64,000 nt of DNA from Microbacterium proteolyticum (GTDB lineage: Bacteria; Actinomycetota; Actinomycetes; Actinomycetales; Microbacteriaceae): assembly GCF_030818075.1 (NCBI RefSeq), contig NZ_JAUSZZ010000001.1, positions 310,001-374,000 on the forward strand, written 5' to 3'. Shown piece by piece: positions 26,187 to 35,415 of this stretch (positions are counted from its first letter, which is position 1; the number at the start of each line of letters is the position of its first letter). The notes beneath the pieces were generated by a model. It was not told the origin of the DNA. It saw only the letters and a list, made by a program, of their open reading frames with translations, and did not search any database. The translations under genes were made by a program, and so were the position numbers.

Positions 26187-27440
26187 ATGCCCCGGCGCCG
26201 TCGCACCGTCGCACAGCACGCACACCTGCCCTCCCCCCATCCCCTCGGCCAACTCGCGACGCTCGTCGCCGTGGCCGTCGTGGTCGCGGTCGTCTCGGTG
26301 ATCGGCGTCGTGTCGTACACCGCGTACGACCTCACGGCGGAGTTCGTCGAGGAAGCCGTCGTCGTCCAGAATCAGCCCCCGGTGCCGCCCGATCTCGGTC
26401 AGCTCGAAGGCGGCGTCAACATGATGGTCGTCGGCATCGACGCCTGCGAGGAGAACCTGATCGCGCTCTTCGGCGAGCGGTGCGAAGGGCCCGACTCCGA
26501 GGGGCGGCTCAACGACGTCAACATCCTCGTGCACATCTCGGACGCGCCTCGCAAGGTGACCGTCGTGTCGTTCCCCCGCGACCTGGTGTTCGAAGCCCCG
26601 GCGTGCGACACCTCCGACGGCGGCCGGTTCGACGGGGGCTCCCTGCAGATCAACGAGCTCTACACGTACGGCGGACTGTCGTGCGTGATCACCGCCATCT
26701 CCGACATGAGCGGGCAGCAGATCCAGTTCGGGGCGATGGTCACCTTCGGCGGGGTCATCGAGATCACCAACGCGATCGGCGGGGTGGAGATCTGCCTCGC
26801 CAGCGACATGCGCGACGAGAACACCGGCATCGACTGGAAGGCCGGTCCGCGCACCATCCAAGGCATCGAAGCCCTGCAGTTCCTCCGCACCCGCTACGGC
26901 GTGGGCGGCAGCGACCTGGCGCGCGTGAGCAATCAACAGCAGTACATGTCGCGGCTCGCGCGCAAGCTCGTCAGCGAGGAGGTGCTGTCGAACCCCGCGA
27001 CGCTGTTCCGCCTGGCATCCACAGGGCTCCGGAACGTCACGCCCACGCAGAGCCTGACCAACCCCCTCACGCTGGTGCAGGTGGCGCAGGCGGTGAAGGA
27101 CGTCCCGTTCGAGGACATCGTGTTCGTGCAGTACCCCACGGTCGAGGCGCCGTCGGACGCCAATCGCGTCGCGCCCGACTATTCCGCCGCGGAGGTGCTC
27201 TGGGACGCCCTCGCCGCCAACCAGGCCATCGAGGTCACGGGTGACGTCGCCGTCAACGGCGGCACGGTCGTCGCGGACCCGACACCCGCCCCCGACGCCT
27301 CGCCGACGGAGGACGCCGTGCCCGCCGAGGAGGTCGAGCCGGGCGACATCGACCCCTCGAGCGGCGCGGTCGCGCTGCCGCCCTCGATCAGCGGTTCGAG
27401 CGCGGCGCAGCAGACCTGCAGCGCGGGCGTCGTGAACTGA
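26187..27440 (+). CDS. LytR-CpsA-Psr (LCP) family cell-wall polymer ligase
   Basis: A 417-residue protein with one N-terminal membrane anchor (about 20-45) and an extracellular LCP domain: GGVNMMVVGIDACEEN, DVNILVHISDAPRKVTVVSFPRDLVF, LYTYGGLSC, FGGVIEITNAIGGVEICL and IEALQFLRTRYGVGGSDLARVSNQQQYM. The conserved Arg and Asp residues that bind polyprenyl pyrophosphate are in VVSFPRD and RTRYGVGGSDLARVSNQ. Such enzymes attach teichoic-acid-like polymers or arabinogalactan to peptidoglycan. The C-terminal about 70 residues are a Pro/Ala/Glu-rich tail. The ATG follows GAGGAGG. Confidence 0.92.
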   Translation: MPRRRRTVAQHAHLPSPHPLGQLATLVAVAVVVAVVSVIGVVSYTAYDLTAEFVEEAVVVQNQPPVPPDLGQLEGGVNMMVVGIDACEENLIALFGERCEGPDSEGRLNDVNILVHISDAPRKVTVVSFPRDLVFEAPACDTSDGGRFDGGSLQINELYTYGGLSCVITAISDMSGQQIQFGAMVTFGGVIEITNAIGGVEICLASDMRDENTGIDWKAGPRTIQGIEALQFLRTRYGVGGSDLARVSNQQQYMSRLARKLVSEEVLSNPATLFRLASTGLRNVTPTQSLTNPLTLVQVAQAVKDVPFEDIVFVQYPTVEAPSDANRVAPDYSAAEVLWDALAANQAIEVTGDVAVNGGTVVADPTPAPDASPTEDAVPAEEVEPGDIDPSSGAVALPPSISGSSAAQQTCSAGVVN

Positions 27441-27502
27441 CCGGGGCGGACCTCGCCTCGGCTGCTCGCTGCCTCGCGGGAGCCGCCGGGCGCTGACACG
27501 TC

Positions 27503-27532
27503 GGAGGGGTCGGCAACCCTGCCGGCCCCTCC
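27503..27532. terminator. Bidirectional terminator between LCP and TctA genes
   Basis: GGAGGGGTCGGC pairs with GCCGGCCCCTCC, 12 pairs including one G-T, around a six-base loop. It lies between two convergent genes. Confidence 0.65.
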
Positions 27533-27572
27533 CTCCCGCACCGGTGATGGCGGTGTGAACCGCCTCCCGGCC

Positions 27573-29072
27573 TCAGACGCTCTGATGCTCGCGCGGCGTG
27601 CGCCGCGCCCGCGCTCGCGAGACGACCGGCGGGACGACGATCAGCAGCGCGGCGAACACCAGCACACCGAGAGCGGTCGGGCTCTGCAGCATGATGCCGA
27701 AGTTGCCCTCGCCCAGCGCCGAGGTCTGCACGAGCGCCTTCTCGAACAGCGGTCCGAGGACCAACCCGAGCACCAGGGGCGCGATGGGCAGGTCGAGCTC
27801 CTTCATCAGCCAGCCGACCAGGCCGAAGACCAGCACGATCCAGACGCTGAACATGTTGTTCGACACGGAGAAGGCTCCGATGATGCTGGTCAGCAGGATG
27901 ATCGGGTAGAGGTAGCCGTACGGGATCCGCAGCATCTGAGCGAACACCGGTGCCAGCGGCAGGTTCAGCAGCAGCAGGATGACGTTGCCGATGAAGAACG
28001 ACACCAGCAGACCCCAGACCAGCGCGGGCTGCGTCTCGAACAGCAGCGGTCCAGGCTGCAGCCCGTAGACGGTGAACGCGCCGAGCAGGACCGCGGTCGT
28101 CGCCCCACCGGGGATGCCGAGTGACAGTGTGGGCACGAAGTTCGCGTTCGCAGCCGCGTTGTTCGCGCTCTCCGGTGCCGCCACTCCCTCGATCGCACCG
28201 CGACCGAACGACGCGCCGTTGCGCGAGACGCGGCGCTCGATGCCGTAGGCCATGAATGAGGCGAGGGTGGACCCGGCGCCCGGCAGGATGCCCAGAAGGA
28301 AGCCGATGCCGCTCCCACGAAGGATCGCCGGACCGCTCTGCATGATCTCGCGACGCGAGATCACCATGTCGCGGAACCGCGCCCGGATCGGAGCGGCCGC
28401 ACCCACACGGATCTGCCGCAGCACCTCCCCCAGAGCGAAGAGGCCGATCATGACCTCGACGAAGGGGATGCCGCCCAACAGGTTGACGTCGCCGAAGGTG
28501 AAGCGGGCGTCACTGAAACCGGATGCCACGCCTACCGTCGACAGGAGCAGTCCGAGGACGGCCATCATGGCGCCACGGATCAGCGCCCCACCCTGGAAGG
28601 TCACCACGATGACCAGACCGAGGATCATGATCGCGAGATTCTCGACCGGTCCGAATGCCAGGGCGAGCTGCGCCAGCGGAGGCGCCAGGGTCATCAAGAG
28701 GACGAGAGAGAGGATCGCCGCCACGAACGACCCGATGGCCGAGATGGCCAGGGCTGCGCCCGCTCTCCCCTTTCGAGCCATCTGATAGCCGTCGAGTGTG
28801 GTCACCACGCTCGCGGCCTCCCCCGGCGTCGAGATGAGCACGGAAGTGATCGTCCCGCCGTACTGCGCGCCGTAATAGATGCCGGCGAGCATGATCAGCG
28901 CGGTGACCGGCTCGAGCGCGAACGTCAGCGGAAGCAGAACAGCGACGCCGGTCGTGGACCCCAGCCCCGGGAGGAGGCCGATGATGGTTCCCGCGAGCAC
29001 CCCGACGAAGCACCAGAGGATGTTCTCGAAGGTGAGAGCTGTCTGGAAGCCCAGCAGAAGGTTGTCGAACAT
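27573..29072 (-). CDS. tctA: Tripartite tricarboxylate transporter large membrane subunit
   Basis: A 499-residue membrane protein with about 12 helices. TctA marks include GVLAGTIIGLLPGLGSTTGVA, IYYGAQYGGTITSVLISTPGE, FLLGILPGAGSTLASFMAYG and APESANNAAANANFVPTLSLG (the paired glycine/proline-rich gates). It forms the channel of a secondary transporter that works with TctB and the binding protein TctC. The known substrates are citrate and other carboxylates. The ATG lies three bases after the TctB stop. Confidence 0.94.
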   Translation of the reverse strand: MFDNLLLGFQTALTFENILWCFVGVLAGTIIGLLPGLGSTTGVAVLLPLTFALEPVTALIMLAGIYYGAQYGGTITSVLISTPGEAASVVTTLDGYQMARKGRAGAALAISAIGSFVAAILSLVLLMTLAPPLAQLALAFGPVENLAIMILGLVIVVTFQGGALIRGAMMAVLGLLLSTVGVASGFSDARFTFGDVNLLGGIPFVEVMIGLFALGEVLRQIRVGAAAPIRARFRDMVISRREIMQSGPAILRGSGIGFLLGILPGAGSTLASFMAYGIERRVSRNGASFGRGAIEGVAAPESANNAAANANFVPTLSLGIPGGATTAVLLGAFTVYGLQPGPLLFETQPALVWGLLVSFFIGNVILLLLNLPLAPVFAQMLRIPYGYLYPIILLTSIIGAFSVSNNMFSVWIVLVFGLVGWLMKELDLPIAPLVLGLVLGPLFEKALVQTSALGEGNFGIMLQSPTALGVLVFAALLIVVPPVVSRARARRTPREHQSV

Positions 29073-29075
29073 GAT

Positions 29076-29633
29076 CTACAGCACCCCTAGCAGTCCGGTG
29101 GGCAGGGGCACACCGAGGAAGACGCGGAAGACGACGTGGAACAACGCGACCGTGACGGCCGTGATGATCACGGTGGACAGGATGCGGCGGTGCTCGACGA
29201 CGATCGAGACGAAGATCATGAGGCTCGCCAGCGCCAGCAGCAGCCCGATCAGCGGCACGAGCAGGATCGCCGCCAGCAGGGCGGCGATGACGAGGACGAG
29301 CTGACGGTTGCGGGCGCGCTGATCCCGACCGAAGATGTCGAGCTCGGGCGAGGTCTGCACACGGTCCGTCGTCGCGGGTGCCGACTCCAGGATCGAGTCG
29401 GACACCTCCTCGGCGAGCGTCTCGATCTCGGGTCGCCTGCGGATCTGATGCACCAGGTCCACCAGCGCCAGGACGAACACGACCGCTCCGCATAAGGCCG
29501 GGAGAAAGCCGGCGTCGACCAATCCCTCGTCGTCGACGTAGCCGTAGGACGCGGCTCCGATCACGGCCGCCGCGCCCAGCAGGGCCACCGTCGCGGAGGC
29601 GACGATGTTGGCCCTGCGGAGCACACCGGTCAT
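29076..29633 (-). CDS. tctB: Tripartite tricarboxylate transporter small membrane subunit
   Basis: A 185-residue protein with four predicted helices (about 10-30, 42-62, 110-128 and 150-175) and a hydrophilic central loop, the normal layout of TctB. FLPALCGAVVFVLALVDLVH and the late FRVFLGVPLPTGLL are typical. It overlaps the TctC stop by ATGA and lies directly before tctA. Confidence 0.9.
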   Translation of the reverse strand: MTGVLRRANIVASATVALLGAAAVIGAASYGYVDDEGLVDAGFLPALCGAVVFVLALVDLVHQIRRRPEIETLAEEVSDSILESAPATTDRVQTSPELDIFGRDQRARNRQLVLVIAALLAAILLVPLIGLLLALASLMIFVSIVVEHRRILSTVIITAVTVALFHVVFRVFLGVPLPTGLLGVL

Positions 29634-30583
29634 CGGAGCACGGCCTCGAGGTCTGCGTTGTTGCCCTCGAGATAGGCGACGAAGTCGTCGCCGTACGCGG
29701 CGTCGGGCTGCATGAGGTTGCTCTCGATGTACTCGGTGTAGGCGTCGCTCGTCGCGAACTCCTCGGCCGCATCGATCCAGAACTGCCGGGCCTCCTCGCT
29801 GATACCGCCGGGTGCGATGAAGCCGCGGTACTGGGCGAAGGCGACGTCGATGCCCTGCTCCGACGCGGTGGGGATGTCGGAGAGTGCCTCGTACTCGTAT
29901 CGGTCGTCGGCGAAGGCGCAGAGGGCTCGCAGGTCGCCGGATTCGATCTGGCCCAGCACTTCGCTGGGGTTCAGGGAGGCCACGTCGACCGTTCCGCCGA
30001 GAAGACCGGCGAGCACTTCGCTGCCCGACTCGTACGGAACGCGGTCGAAGGTCACGTCCTGGTCCTGCTCGACGAGCGTGAAGACGATCTCGTCGAGGCT
30101 CGTCGCTCCGGAGACGGCCGCGATGACGCGTTCGGACTCGGCGGTGTCGACGACCTGCTCGCAGGATTCGAACGGCGAATCGTCACGGACGACGAGGAGG
30201 GTGTAGTCGTCACCGAGCTTCATGATGGGCGTGAACGAGGTGTAATCGAACTGCACGTCCTGCGTGAGAGGGAGCGCCAGCAGCGCGGTCTCGGAAGCGA
30301 GCAGGATTCCTTCGTTGCCCTGCTGGCCGAGGAAGTAGGAGTAGCCGACCGCGCCGGATCCTCCCTCGCGGTTCTCGGTGGTGATGTTGACCCCGGCCGC
30401 CTCCTCGAGGCCGGAGGCGATCGCGCGGCCCGACACGTCGGAGCCGCCTCCCGCCGAGAAGGGGACGATCATGACCGCGCTTCCGGGTCCGGAGTCGCCG
30501 CCGGTGCCGGCGGTGGCGCCGCATCCCACGAGAGCGAGGGCCGACAGGCCGATCACGGGCAGGCCGATACGGGTGAGTTTCAC
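29630..30583 (-). CDS. tctC: Tripartite tricarboxylate transporter substrate-binding lipoprotein
   Basis: A 317-residue lipoprotein with signal peptide and lipobox ALVGC (about residues 17-21). The mature domain follows the TctC/Bug pattern: IVPFSAGGGSDVSGRAIASGLE, ITTENREGGSGAVGYSYFLG, VAFAQYRGFIAPGGISEEARQFW. This receptor captures the ligand for TctAB. Because the same transcript encodes a PdxA2-like dehydrogenase and an isomerase, the ligand may be a four-carbon sugar acid rather than citrate (inference). A 14-base tandem repeat lies just upstream. Confidence 0.92.
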   Translation of the reverse strand: MKLTRIGLPVIGLSALALVGCGATAGTGGDSGPGSAVMIVPFSAGGGSDVSGRAIASGLEEAAGVNITTENREGGSGAVGYSYFLGQQGNEGILLASETALLALPLTQDVQFDYTSFTPIMKLGDDYTLLVVRDDSPFESCEQVVDTAESERVIAAVSGATSLDEIVFTLVEQDQDVTFDRVPYESGSEVLAGLLGGTVDVASLNPSEVLGQIESGDLRALCAFADDRYEYEALSDIPTASEQGIDVAFAQYRGFIAPGGISEEARQFWIDAAEEFATSDAYTEYIESNLMQPDAAYGDDFVAYLEGNNADLEAVLR

Positions 30584-30600
30584 AATGATCCTTCGTTGGA

Positions 30601-30628
30601 GTGGTGAAAGCAGAGTGGTGAAAGCAGA
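30601..30628. repeat. Tandem 14-bp repeat upstream of tctC
   Basis: GTGGTGAAAGCAGA occurs twice in direct succession at 30601-30614 and 30615-30628, between the dehydrogenase stop and the tctC start. It may be a simple slippage product or part of the tctC leader. Confidence 0.7.
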
Positions 30629-30694
30629 GTGGCGAGAAAGGGTGAGCGAGTGCCGTGCCGCGAAACAGCCGCGGCGGAGGAGAGGGCGGTGGTG

Positions 30695-31702
30695 TCAGGA
30701 GGTCGCGAGCGTTGCTGCACGTCGACGCGCGCCGACGCCGACAGCGACGGAGAACGCGTTCTCGTAGGCGCCCGTGTTGACCGCGCGCCGGCCGACGAGC
30801 GGGAACGCCGTCCCGTGTGCGGGAGTGCAGACCGGCACGCTCAGGCCGCCGGCCATGGTGACGCCACGGTCGAAGCCGAGGAGCTTCACCGCGATCTGCC
30901 CCTGGTCGTGATACATGGTCAGGATGCCGTCGAACGCGCCGTCGCGCGCGTGGATGAAGATCGTGTCGCTCGGGAACGGGCCGGCGGCATCCACTCCGCG
31001 GTTCTTGAGTTCTTCGACGGCGGGGGCGATGACGTCGATCTCCTCGCGCCCGAACGTACCGTTCTCGCCGGCGTGCGGATTGAGCGCGCAGACGCCGATG
31101 CGAGGGTTGGCGATGCCGCGGCCCTTCAGCACCTCTTCGAGGAGCTGACCGCGCTCGACGACGAGGTCGAAGGAGATGTTGTCCGCCACCTGGGAGAGGG
31201 GGACGTGCGAGGTGACCCGGCCCGTGACGAGTTCGGGGAGGATGTTGAGCTCCGTCGCGGCGGTGCCGTCGTCGAGGACGGTCTCGAACCACGCCATCTC
31301 GTCGTTCTCGGTCATACCCGCGAGGTGCAGCGACGTCTTGTTCAGCGGAGCGAAGACGATCGCGTCGATCTCCCCCGCCTTGGCCATCTCGAGCGCGCGC
31401 CGCAGGTTGGACATCGCCCACTGTCCGCCCTCCCGGGTGGCGACACCGCGCTCGAAACGGTCGACCGGGCGGTGAGCGCTGTTGTCGACCAGGGTCGGAA
31501 GCCCGGTGCCGCGTTCGGGCGACCACGCGAAGTCGACGCCCGCGTCGGTCATGGCATCGGTCAACTCCTGCTCGTCGGAGATGAGGAAGATCTCTGCGCG
31601 TCCGCGCGTCTCGGGCGTCGCCAACTGCCGGGCGACCAGTTCCGGGCCGACCCCGGCGGGGTCGCCGAAGATGAGGGCGATACGGGGAGTGTTCTCGGTC
31701 AC
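30695..31702 (-). CDS. PdxA/PdxA2 family dehydrogenase (4-phospho-threonate type)
   Basis: A 335-residue homologue of 4-hydroxythreonine-4-phosphate dehydrogenase. FGDPAGVGPELVARQLA opens the protein; metal and substrate residues appear in TSHVPLSQV, NPHAGENGTFGREEID and TMYHDQGQIAVKLLGFDRGVTMAGGL. Catabolic relatives (PdxA2) oxidise and decarboxylate 4-phospho-D-threonate or D-erythronate to dihydroxyacetone phosphate. The neighbours are an isomerase/epimerase and a TTT transporter, not pyridoxine genes, so the catabolic role is favoured. It starts at GTG, overlapping the upstream stop (GTGA). The phosphorylated substrate could come from the DUF1537 kinase at 17.3 kb. Confidence 0.85.
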   Translation of the reverse strand: MTENTPRIALIFGDPAGVGPELVARQLATPETRGRAEIFLISDEQELTDAMTDAGVDFAWSPERGTGLPTLVDNSAHRPVDRFERGVATREGGQWAMSNLRRALEMAKAGEIDAIVFAPLNKTSLHLAGMTENDEMAWFETVLDDGTAATELNILPELVTGRVTSHVPLSQVADNISFDLVVERGQLLEEVLKGRGIANPRIGVCALNPHAGENGTFGREEIDVIAPAVEELKNRGVDAAGPFPSDTIFIHARDGAFDGILTMYHDQGQIAVKLLGFDRGVTMAGGLSVPVCTPAHGTAFPLVGRRAVNTGAYENAFSVAVGVGARRRAATLATS

Positions 31703-32691
31703 AGCGATGGAGTCCTTTCGATGGATGCCGCGGCGTCGGTGATGCCCGTCCGGCTCGGCGACGCGACGCTTCGTCGCGACATGAGGTGGGTGAGGTAGCG
31801 GCGATTCGCGCCGCAGACGCTGAGCGAGTCGCCGCCGTAGTGCTCGCAGGTGATGACGCCCCGGTATCCGACGCGGCGGGCGATATCGAGGACGACGCGA
31901 TAGTTGATGACGCCGTCTCGCAGGGTGCTGGGTGCAGTGGCGATGTGCTCGCCGTCGGGGGTCTCGTCGCGCAGATAGTTTTTGGCGTGCCAGTAGTTGG
32001 CGTACGGCAGAGTGGTCTCGTAGAGCTCGAGCCAGGACTCGACGGGTCGGTGGAGACGGATGAGGTTGCCGACGTCGGGGTTCAAACCGACGTTGGTGAG
32101 CCCGACCTCCTCGACGAACCGCACGGCGCCGGCCCCGGTCCCCAGGTAGGTGTCTTCGTAGAGCTCGAGCGAGAGCTCCAGACCGAGTTCTGCGGCGTGG
32201 ACGCCGAGCTCGCGGATGCGCCGCACGGCGAGCGCGCGCATGTCGTCGTCATCGGGGTCGCGGGGGCCGGGTGCCGTCCAGAACCACAGCGCCCGTTCCT
32301 GCTGCGGCGAGAACGGGTGGTGCAGGCCCGTGGAGTACACGCTCACGCCGAGTTCGGCCGCGGCATCGAGGGAGGCGTGGTGGTAGGCGAGGTTCTGCTC
32401 GCCGCGGTCGGGGGCGATGACGCTCGCCCGCTGCACGTGCAGTGCGGGGATGTCGAGCCCCACCGAACGCGTGACGCTCACGAGCTCGGACCGTCGGGAT
32501 GCCGTCAGATCGGCCACCCGGATCCACGCGTCGCTGATCTCGACGGCGCCGAACCCCTCTGCGGCGACATCACCCAACTGCTCGAACCAGAAGCCCGCAT
32601 CGGCGGACGTGGCGGGGCGTCCGTGGGGATCTGTCGCTGACAGCCCGAGCACACAGCTCGCAAGCTGCCAGGAAAGAGGAGTCGTTTGCAT
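31699..32691 (-). CDS. Sugar phosphate isomerase/epimerase family protein (AP endonuclease 2 TIM barrel)
   Basis: A 330-residue protein. AEGFGAVEISDAWIRVADL, SLELYEDTYLGTGAGAVRFVEE, LTNVGLNPDVGNLIRLHRP and the late YWHAKNYLRDE with GVITCEHYGGD give the metal-binding Glu, Asp and His residues of xylose-isomerase-like TIM barrels. Likely an isomerase or epimerase of a small sugar acid or its phosphate. The ATG at 32691 is chosen by alignment; its ribosome binding site is weak. It is the first gene of the leftward operon, 48 bases from an AT-rich site shared with the rightward operon. The C-terminal 25 residues are unconserved. Confidence 0.8.
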   Translation of the reverse strand: MQTTPLSWQLASCVLGLSATDPHGRPATSADAGFWFEQLGDVAAEGFGAVEISDAWIRVADLTASRRSELVSVTRSVGLDIPALHVQRASVIAPDRGEQNLAYHHASLDAAAELGVSVYSTGLHHPFSPQQERALWFWTAPGPRDPDDDDMRALAVRRIRELGVHAAELGLELSLELYEDTYLGTGAGAVRFVEEVGLTNVGLNPDVGNLIRLHRPVESWLELYETTLPYANYWHAKNYLRDETPDGEHIATAPSTLRDGVINYRVVLDIARRVGYRGVITCEHYGGDSLSVCGANRRYLTHLMSRRSVASPSRTGITDAAASIERTPSL

Positions 32692-32739
32692 GTGATCACT
32701 TCGTCGTGAGGCCACCGCGGGGTCGCGATTAAAAAGATC

Positions 32740-32750
32740 CTATATAAAAT
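32740..32750. promoter_or_regulatory. AT-rich operator-like site, left copy
   Basis: CTATATAAAAT stands in an AT-rich island within very GC-rich DNA, directly before the leftward isomerase/PdxA2/Tct operon. The identical 11 bases recur at 33611-33621 on the other side of the GntR gene. This is a likely GntR binding site or a promoter element. Confidence 0.6.
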
Positions 32751-32810
32751 TGAGAGAAGCGCAAGGGGCGTCCGCCACCGCGCCCCGCGACGACGCGAGG
32801 GGATCGCGTC

Positions 32811-33539
32811 TCAGCCGGCTTCGGCGGCGCGTGCCGATTCGATCGCGCGGGCCTTGACGTTGCTGACGTGCGACCGCATCGCATCCACGATGCCCGCGAC
32901 CTCGCCCACCCGGAAGGCATCGACGATCGCGTCGTGCTCGGCCACGGCGAACGCCACATCATTGGTGCGGCCCATGGAGCTCTGCCGACGCCGATGCATG
33001 TGCGTCCCCAGGGACTCGGCCATCTGCTGCAGGTGCGTGTTCTCGCACCGGTCGAAGATGGCCTGGTGGAAGCGCCAGTCGGCGTCGAAGTACTCGGACA
33101 GTCGAGCCGCCATGCGCGGATCGTCGTCGTCGAGCTCGAGGACGGCGTCGGCAGTGCGGTGGTGACGCTCCTCCGCTTCGACGAGTCGGGGCAGCAACTC
33201 CCCCGCCCGTGGCGCAGCCAAGGCGGCGGCCCCGGTCTCGATCACGATGCGCGCGTCGAAGAGTTCCGCCGTCTGCGCAACGGAGAGCGGTGCCGCAACG
33301 CGGTACCCCCGTCGCGCTTCGCGTGACACGAGACCGGTGCGCTCCAGCTGCACGAGCGCCTCGCGCACAGGTGTCGGCGAGACGTCGAGCTCCTTGGCGA
33401 GGATGTCGATGCCCAGGCGGACGCCCGGTTGCACCTCGCCGTTCATCAGGCGGTCGAGGATGACGTCATAGACGCGGTCACGCAGCACACGTCGTTCGAC
33501 AGCGCCCGTGATCGGCACGCTTTCCTGGAACAAACTCAT
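32811..33539 (-). CDS. GntR family regulator, FCD subfamily
   Basis: A 242-residue regulator. The winged helix spans RVYDVILDRLMNGEVQPGVR through GYRVA: DILAKELDVSPTPVREALVQ and LERTGLVSREARRG are clear. The FCD domain shows LFDARIVIETGAAALAAPRA, DWRFHQAIFDRCENTHLQQM and AEHDAIVDAFRVGEVAGIVDAMRSH. The ATG at 33539 follows AGGGGG. It lies between two four-carbon operons and both its flanks contain the same CTATATAAAAT site, so it very probably controls both and itself. Confidence 0.9.
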   Translation of the reverse strand: MSLFQESVPITGAVERRVLRDRVYDVILDRLMNGEVQPGVRLGIDILAKELDVSPTPVREALVQLERTGLVSREARRGYRVAAPLSVAQTAELFDARIVIETGAAALAAPRAGELLPRLVEAEERHHRTADAVLELDDDDPRMAARLSEYFDADWRFHQAIFDRCENTHLQQMAESLGTHMHRRRQSSMGRTNDVAFAVAEHDAIVDAFRVGEVAGIVDAMRSHVSNVKARAIESARAAEAG

Positions 33540-33610
33540 CGATCGACCCCCTGTCGGCCTCAGCCTACTGGGATCGGGTGCACTCGATTCGATCTTTAAT
33601 TTCCTCTTTT

Positions 33611-33621
33611 CTATATAAAAT
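33611..33621. promoter_or_regulatory. AT-rich operator-like site, right copy
   Basis: The identical CTATATAAAAT, here within an imperfect palindrome TTTTCTATATAAAA, in the 136-base divergent region between the GntR gene and the DhaKL-type kinase. Its position fits autoregulation plus control of the kinase operon. Confidence 0.65.
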
Positions 33622-33675
33622 ACGTATGCTGTTCGGAGGTGCGATGGCGCACCACGGACTCGGATGAGAGGCCCC

Positions 33676-35415
33676 ATGAGTTACCTGCACAACGACCCGT
33701 CAGTTTTCCGCGAGGAGATGATCGACGGCTTCGTCGCCGTCCACAGCGACCTCGTCCGCCGCGTGAGCGGCGGCGTGGCACGACGCCACGCCGCGCCCGA
33801 GGGCCACGTCGCCGTCGTCGTGGGCGGCGGATCAGGCCATTACCCCGCGTTCGCGGGGCTGGTGGGACCCGGCCTCGCCCACGCGGCAGCCATGGGCGGC
33901 GTCTTCGCCTCGCCGTCCGCGGCGCAGGTGGAGGCCGCCGCGCGCGCGGTCGACACCGGAGCGGGAGTCCTTCTCGCGTACGGCAACTACGCCGGCGACG
34001 TGCTCAACTTCGACAGCGCTCAGGCAGAGCTGCGCGCCGACGGCATCCCGTGCCGCAGTGTCGCCGTCACCGACGACATCGCCAGCGCGGGGCCCGATGA
34101 GCAGCACCGCCGCCGTGGCCTGGCGGGTGACCTCGTCGTCTTCAAGGCCGCCGCCTGGGCCGCTGAGCAGGGCCGCACGCTCGATGACGTCGCCGAGGTC
34201 GCTCAGCTCGCGAACGCCCGCACGCGCACGCTCGGGGTCGCCTATACCGGCTCCACGCTCCCCGGGGCCGATCAGCCCCTGTTCACGATCCCCGACGGGC
34301 GGATGGGGCTCGGTATCGGCATCCACGGCGAACCCGGTCTCGACGAGCTCCCTGTCGCCAACGCCGACGAGACGGCCGCGATGATGATCGACCGCCTCCT
34401 GGAGGAGAGCCCCGCCGACGCCGGGCGACGGCTCGGCGTCATCGTCAACGGGCTGGGCTCCGTGAAGGGTGAAGAGCTCTTCGTGTACTTCGCCGGTGTG
34501 CGGCGCCACCTCCTCGCCCGGGGATACGACCTCGTGGCACCGCAGGTCGGCGAGTTCGTCACGAGCTTCGAGATGGCGGGTGTCTCACTCACGCTGGTCT
34601 GGCTCACCGACGAGCTGGAGGCGGCGTGGTGCGCCCCCGTCTGGACGCCGTCCCTGCGAACGGGCGCCACTCCCCCGCCCGATGCCACCCGGCTCGCCGA
34701 CGACGTCGAGGGTACGGCCGTCGACGAACCCGTCGACGGCGGGGACGCGACGTCCGATCGAGACCGGGCCCTGGCGATGGCCGTCTCGCGTGCATTCGCC
34801 GCCGGTGCGGCTGCGATCGACGCGGAGGTCGACGATCTGGGGCGTCTCGACTCCATCGCCGGCGACGGCGACCATGGCATCGGCATGCAGCGGGGGATCA
34901 CGGCCGCCGCCTCGGCTGCCGCCCTCTCGGTCCGGCACAGCAAGGGACTGGCGGGGACCCTGGATGCCGCGGGACGCGCCTGGGCCGAGAAGGCGGGTGG
35001 CACGTCCGGAGCCCTCTGGGGGCTCGGCTTGCGGACCGCCGCGGCCCACCTCTCGCGTTGCGACGACGCCACGGAGGCGGACATCGCCACCGCGGTCGCC
35101 GCGGGCATCGCCGCCATCCGCGAGAAGGGCGGGGCCCGCGTCGGGGACAAGACGATGGTGGATGCCGCCGCCCCCTTCGCCAAAGCCCTCGCCGCTCGAG
35201 GCGGCGACCGTTCCGCCGCGTGGCTCGCGGCAGCGGGCGCGGCCTCACGGGGTGCCGCCGAGACCGCCCGGTTGGGAGCCCGGACGGGCCGCGCCCGGGC
35301 ACACGGCGACAAGGGCATCGGGCACCCCGATCCCGGCGCCGTCTCCTTCGCCCTCCTGGCGAACGTCGCCGTCACCACCCTCCTGCCCACACTCACCGAA
35401 GGTGCACACTCATGA
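33676..35415 (+). CDS. Fused DhaK-DhaL-type kinase, probably an erythrulose kinase
   Basis: A 579-residue ATP-dependent kinase of the dihydroxyacetone kinase family. The DhaK domain (1-330) has [17 protein letters not shown] and the covalent substrate His in [11 protein letters not shown] (H217). The DhaL ATP domain (about 365-575) has [40 protein letters not shown] and the final [16 protein letters not shown]. The two following genes are an RpiB-type and a TpiA-type isomerase. This trio matches the tetritol pathways in which a DhaK-like enzyme phosphorylates L- or D-erythrulose, so that substrate is more likely than dihydroxyacetone. The start at 33676 follows GAGAGG. Confidence 0.88.
   Translation: MSYLHNDPSVFREEMIDGFVAVHSDLVRRVSGGVARRHAAPEGHVAVVVGGGSGHYPAFAGLVGPGLAHAAAMGGVFASPSAAQVEAAARAVDTGAGVLLAYGNYAGDVLNFDSAQAELRADGIPCRSVAVTDDIASAGPDEQHRRRGLAGDLVVFKAAAWAAEQGRTLDDVAEVAQLANARTRTLGVAYTGSTLPGADQPLFTIPDGRMGLGIGIHGEPGLDELPVANADETAAMMIDRLLEESPADAGRRLGVIVNGLGSVKGEELFVYFAGVRRHLLARGYDLVAPQVGEFVTSFEMAGVSLTLVWLTDELEAAWCAPVWTPSLRTGATPPPDATRLADDVEGTAVDEPVDGGDATSDRDRALAMAVSRAFAAGAAAIDAEVDDLGRLDSIAGDGDHGIGMQRGITAAASAAALSVRHSKGLAGTLDAAGRAWAEKAGGTSGALWGLGLRTAAAHLSRCDDATEADIATAVAAGIAAIREKGGARVGDKTMVDAAAPFAKALAARGGDRSAAWLAAAGAASRGAAETARLGARTGRARAHGDKGIGHPDPGAVSFALLANVAVTTLLPTLTEGAHS

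Noticed and set aside
22539..27440. A 1633-codon open frame on the plus strand across the subtilase gene
   Set aside because: It is the antisense of the subtilase joined in frame to the real LCP gene. Long antisense frames are expected when codon third positions are G/C; only 26187-27440 has a ribosome binding site and a domain.
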